The notes under the pieces: model-generated
What the model was told of the DNA's origin: nothing
The model's database searches: none
The model's input: the letters and a program-made list of their open reading frames with translations, nothing else
Shown: in pieces, positions 61,596-61,660 of the stretch
Layout of the letters: each line of letters starts with the position of its first letter
Position numbering within the stretch: the stretch's first letter is position 1
Source of the DNA: JAVBLT01 sp031553315
GTDB taxonomy: Bacteria; Verrucomicrobiota; Kiritimatiellia; RFP12; DVOR01
Direction: 5' to 3'
NCBI GenBank assembly: GCA_031553315.1
Contig: JAVBLT010000025.1
Location: 1 to 61,660, forward strand
Length of the DNA: 61,660 bases
Position numbers and translations under genes: made by a program

Positions 61596-61660
61596 ATGAC
61601 AACGTATACGATTACTTTGACTGGCGAAGAAATTACCCAACTGGAGAAAATCAGCAGAAA
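61596..61660 (+). mobile_element. Start of an IS630-family-like transposase (cut by window edge)
   Basis: Only 21 full codons are visible (MTTYTITLTGEEITQLEKIS...). This matches the usual beginning of IS630 transposases, where a short strand and LT-EE-x-x-LE precede the first helix-turn-helix. IS630/Tc1 elements insert at TA and use TA-flanked inverted ends. The left end of the element should lie between 61505 and 61595, where a TAGTACATAG sequence occurs at 61521, but the end cannot be fixed from one side. Confidence 0.55.

Overview
The window is 61.7 kb of GC-rich bacterial chromosome. I place it, by inference, in the Verrucomicrobiota / Kiritimatiellota / Lentisphaerota group, probably gut-associated. 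The grounds are two PEP-CTERM proteins, many secreted proteins with DxDxDG calcium-binding (thrombospondin type 3-like) repeats, a 3,667-residue exported protein, and two secreted N-acetylglucosaminidases (GH84 and GH89) of the kind used on host glycans. There is no rRNA, CRISPR array or recognisable prophage.

Layout. 1-2517 (+): ridA-dtd, then two coupled PEP-CTERM genes. 2576-7578 (-): rsmD-coaD-DUF177-rpmF-plsX-fabD-fabG-acpP, a housekeeping operon for CoA, ribosome and fatty acid synthesis, closed by a strong terminator. 7643-11857 (-): a cassette of secreted proteins around an 876-residue calcium-repeat protein, with a truncated copy of its last gene beside it. 11966-16614 (-): an unusual YejE/OppD-type ABC operon. 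16674-18852 (-): hemW, scpB and three identical tRNA-Asp genes. 18983-19167 (-): a promoter-structure-terminator unit that looks like an unannotated small RNA. 19298-20020 (+): an exported iron superoxide dismutase. 20149-27349 (+): a second secreted-protein island, with a lysozyme-like C-terminal domain, shared modules, truncated copies and a YadA-head-like protein. 27336-32993 (-): YihY-type membrane protein, RNase Y and a GH84 hexosaminidase. 33248-36871 (+): FecR-like, PpiD-like and YgjP-like proteins. 36991-45411 (+): an HTH-GAF regulator with tdh-kbl, then polysaccharide and galactose genes. 45585-48158 (-): GH89 alpha-N-acetylglucosaminidase. 48383-61504 (+): a coiled-coil envelope protein, the giant surface protein and a secreted hypothetical. 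61596 to the end: start of an IS630-like transposase.

Five copies of a 160-165 bp palindromic repeat with TAGAGCAT/ATGCTCTA ends are scattered through the window (141 bp of one is inside the left edge). Each can fold almost end to end. One supplies the stop codon of the GH89 gene and another supplies the start of a truncated gene.

Best candidates for something new: (1) two loci, 7643-11857 and 20149-27349, in which a GC-rich calcium-repeat stalk gene changes to AT-rich DNA in its C-terminal part and is followed by small secreted genes and truncated duplicates. This resembles polymorphic-effector loci, but with a different delivery stalk. (2) The small RNA at about 18983-19131, with three unpaired CU-rich motifs able to pair with Shine-Dalgarno sequences. 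(3) The palindromic repeat family. All functions are inferred by reading motifs; no database search was run.
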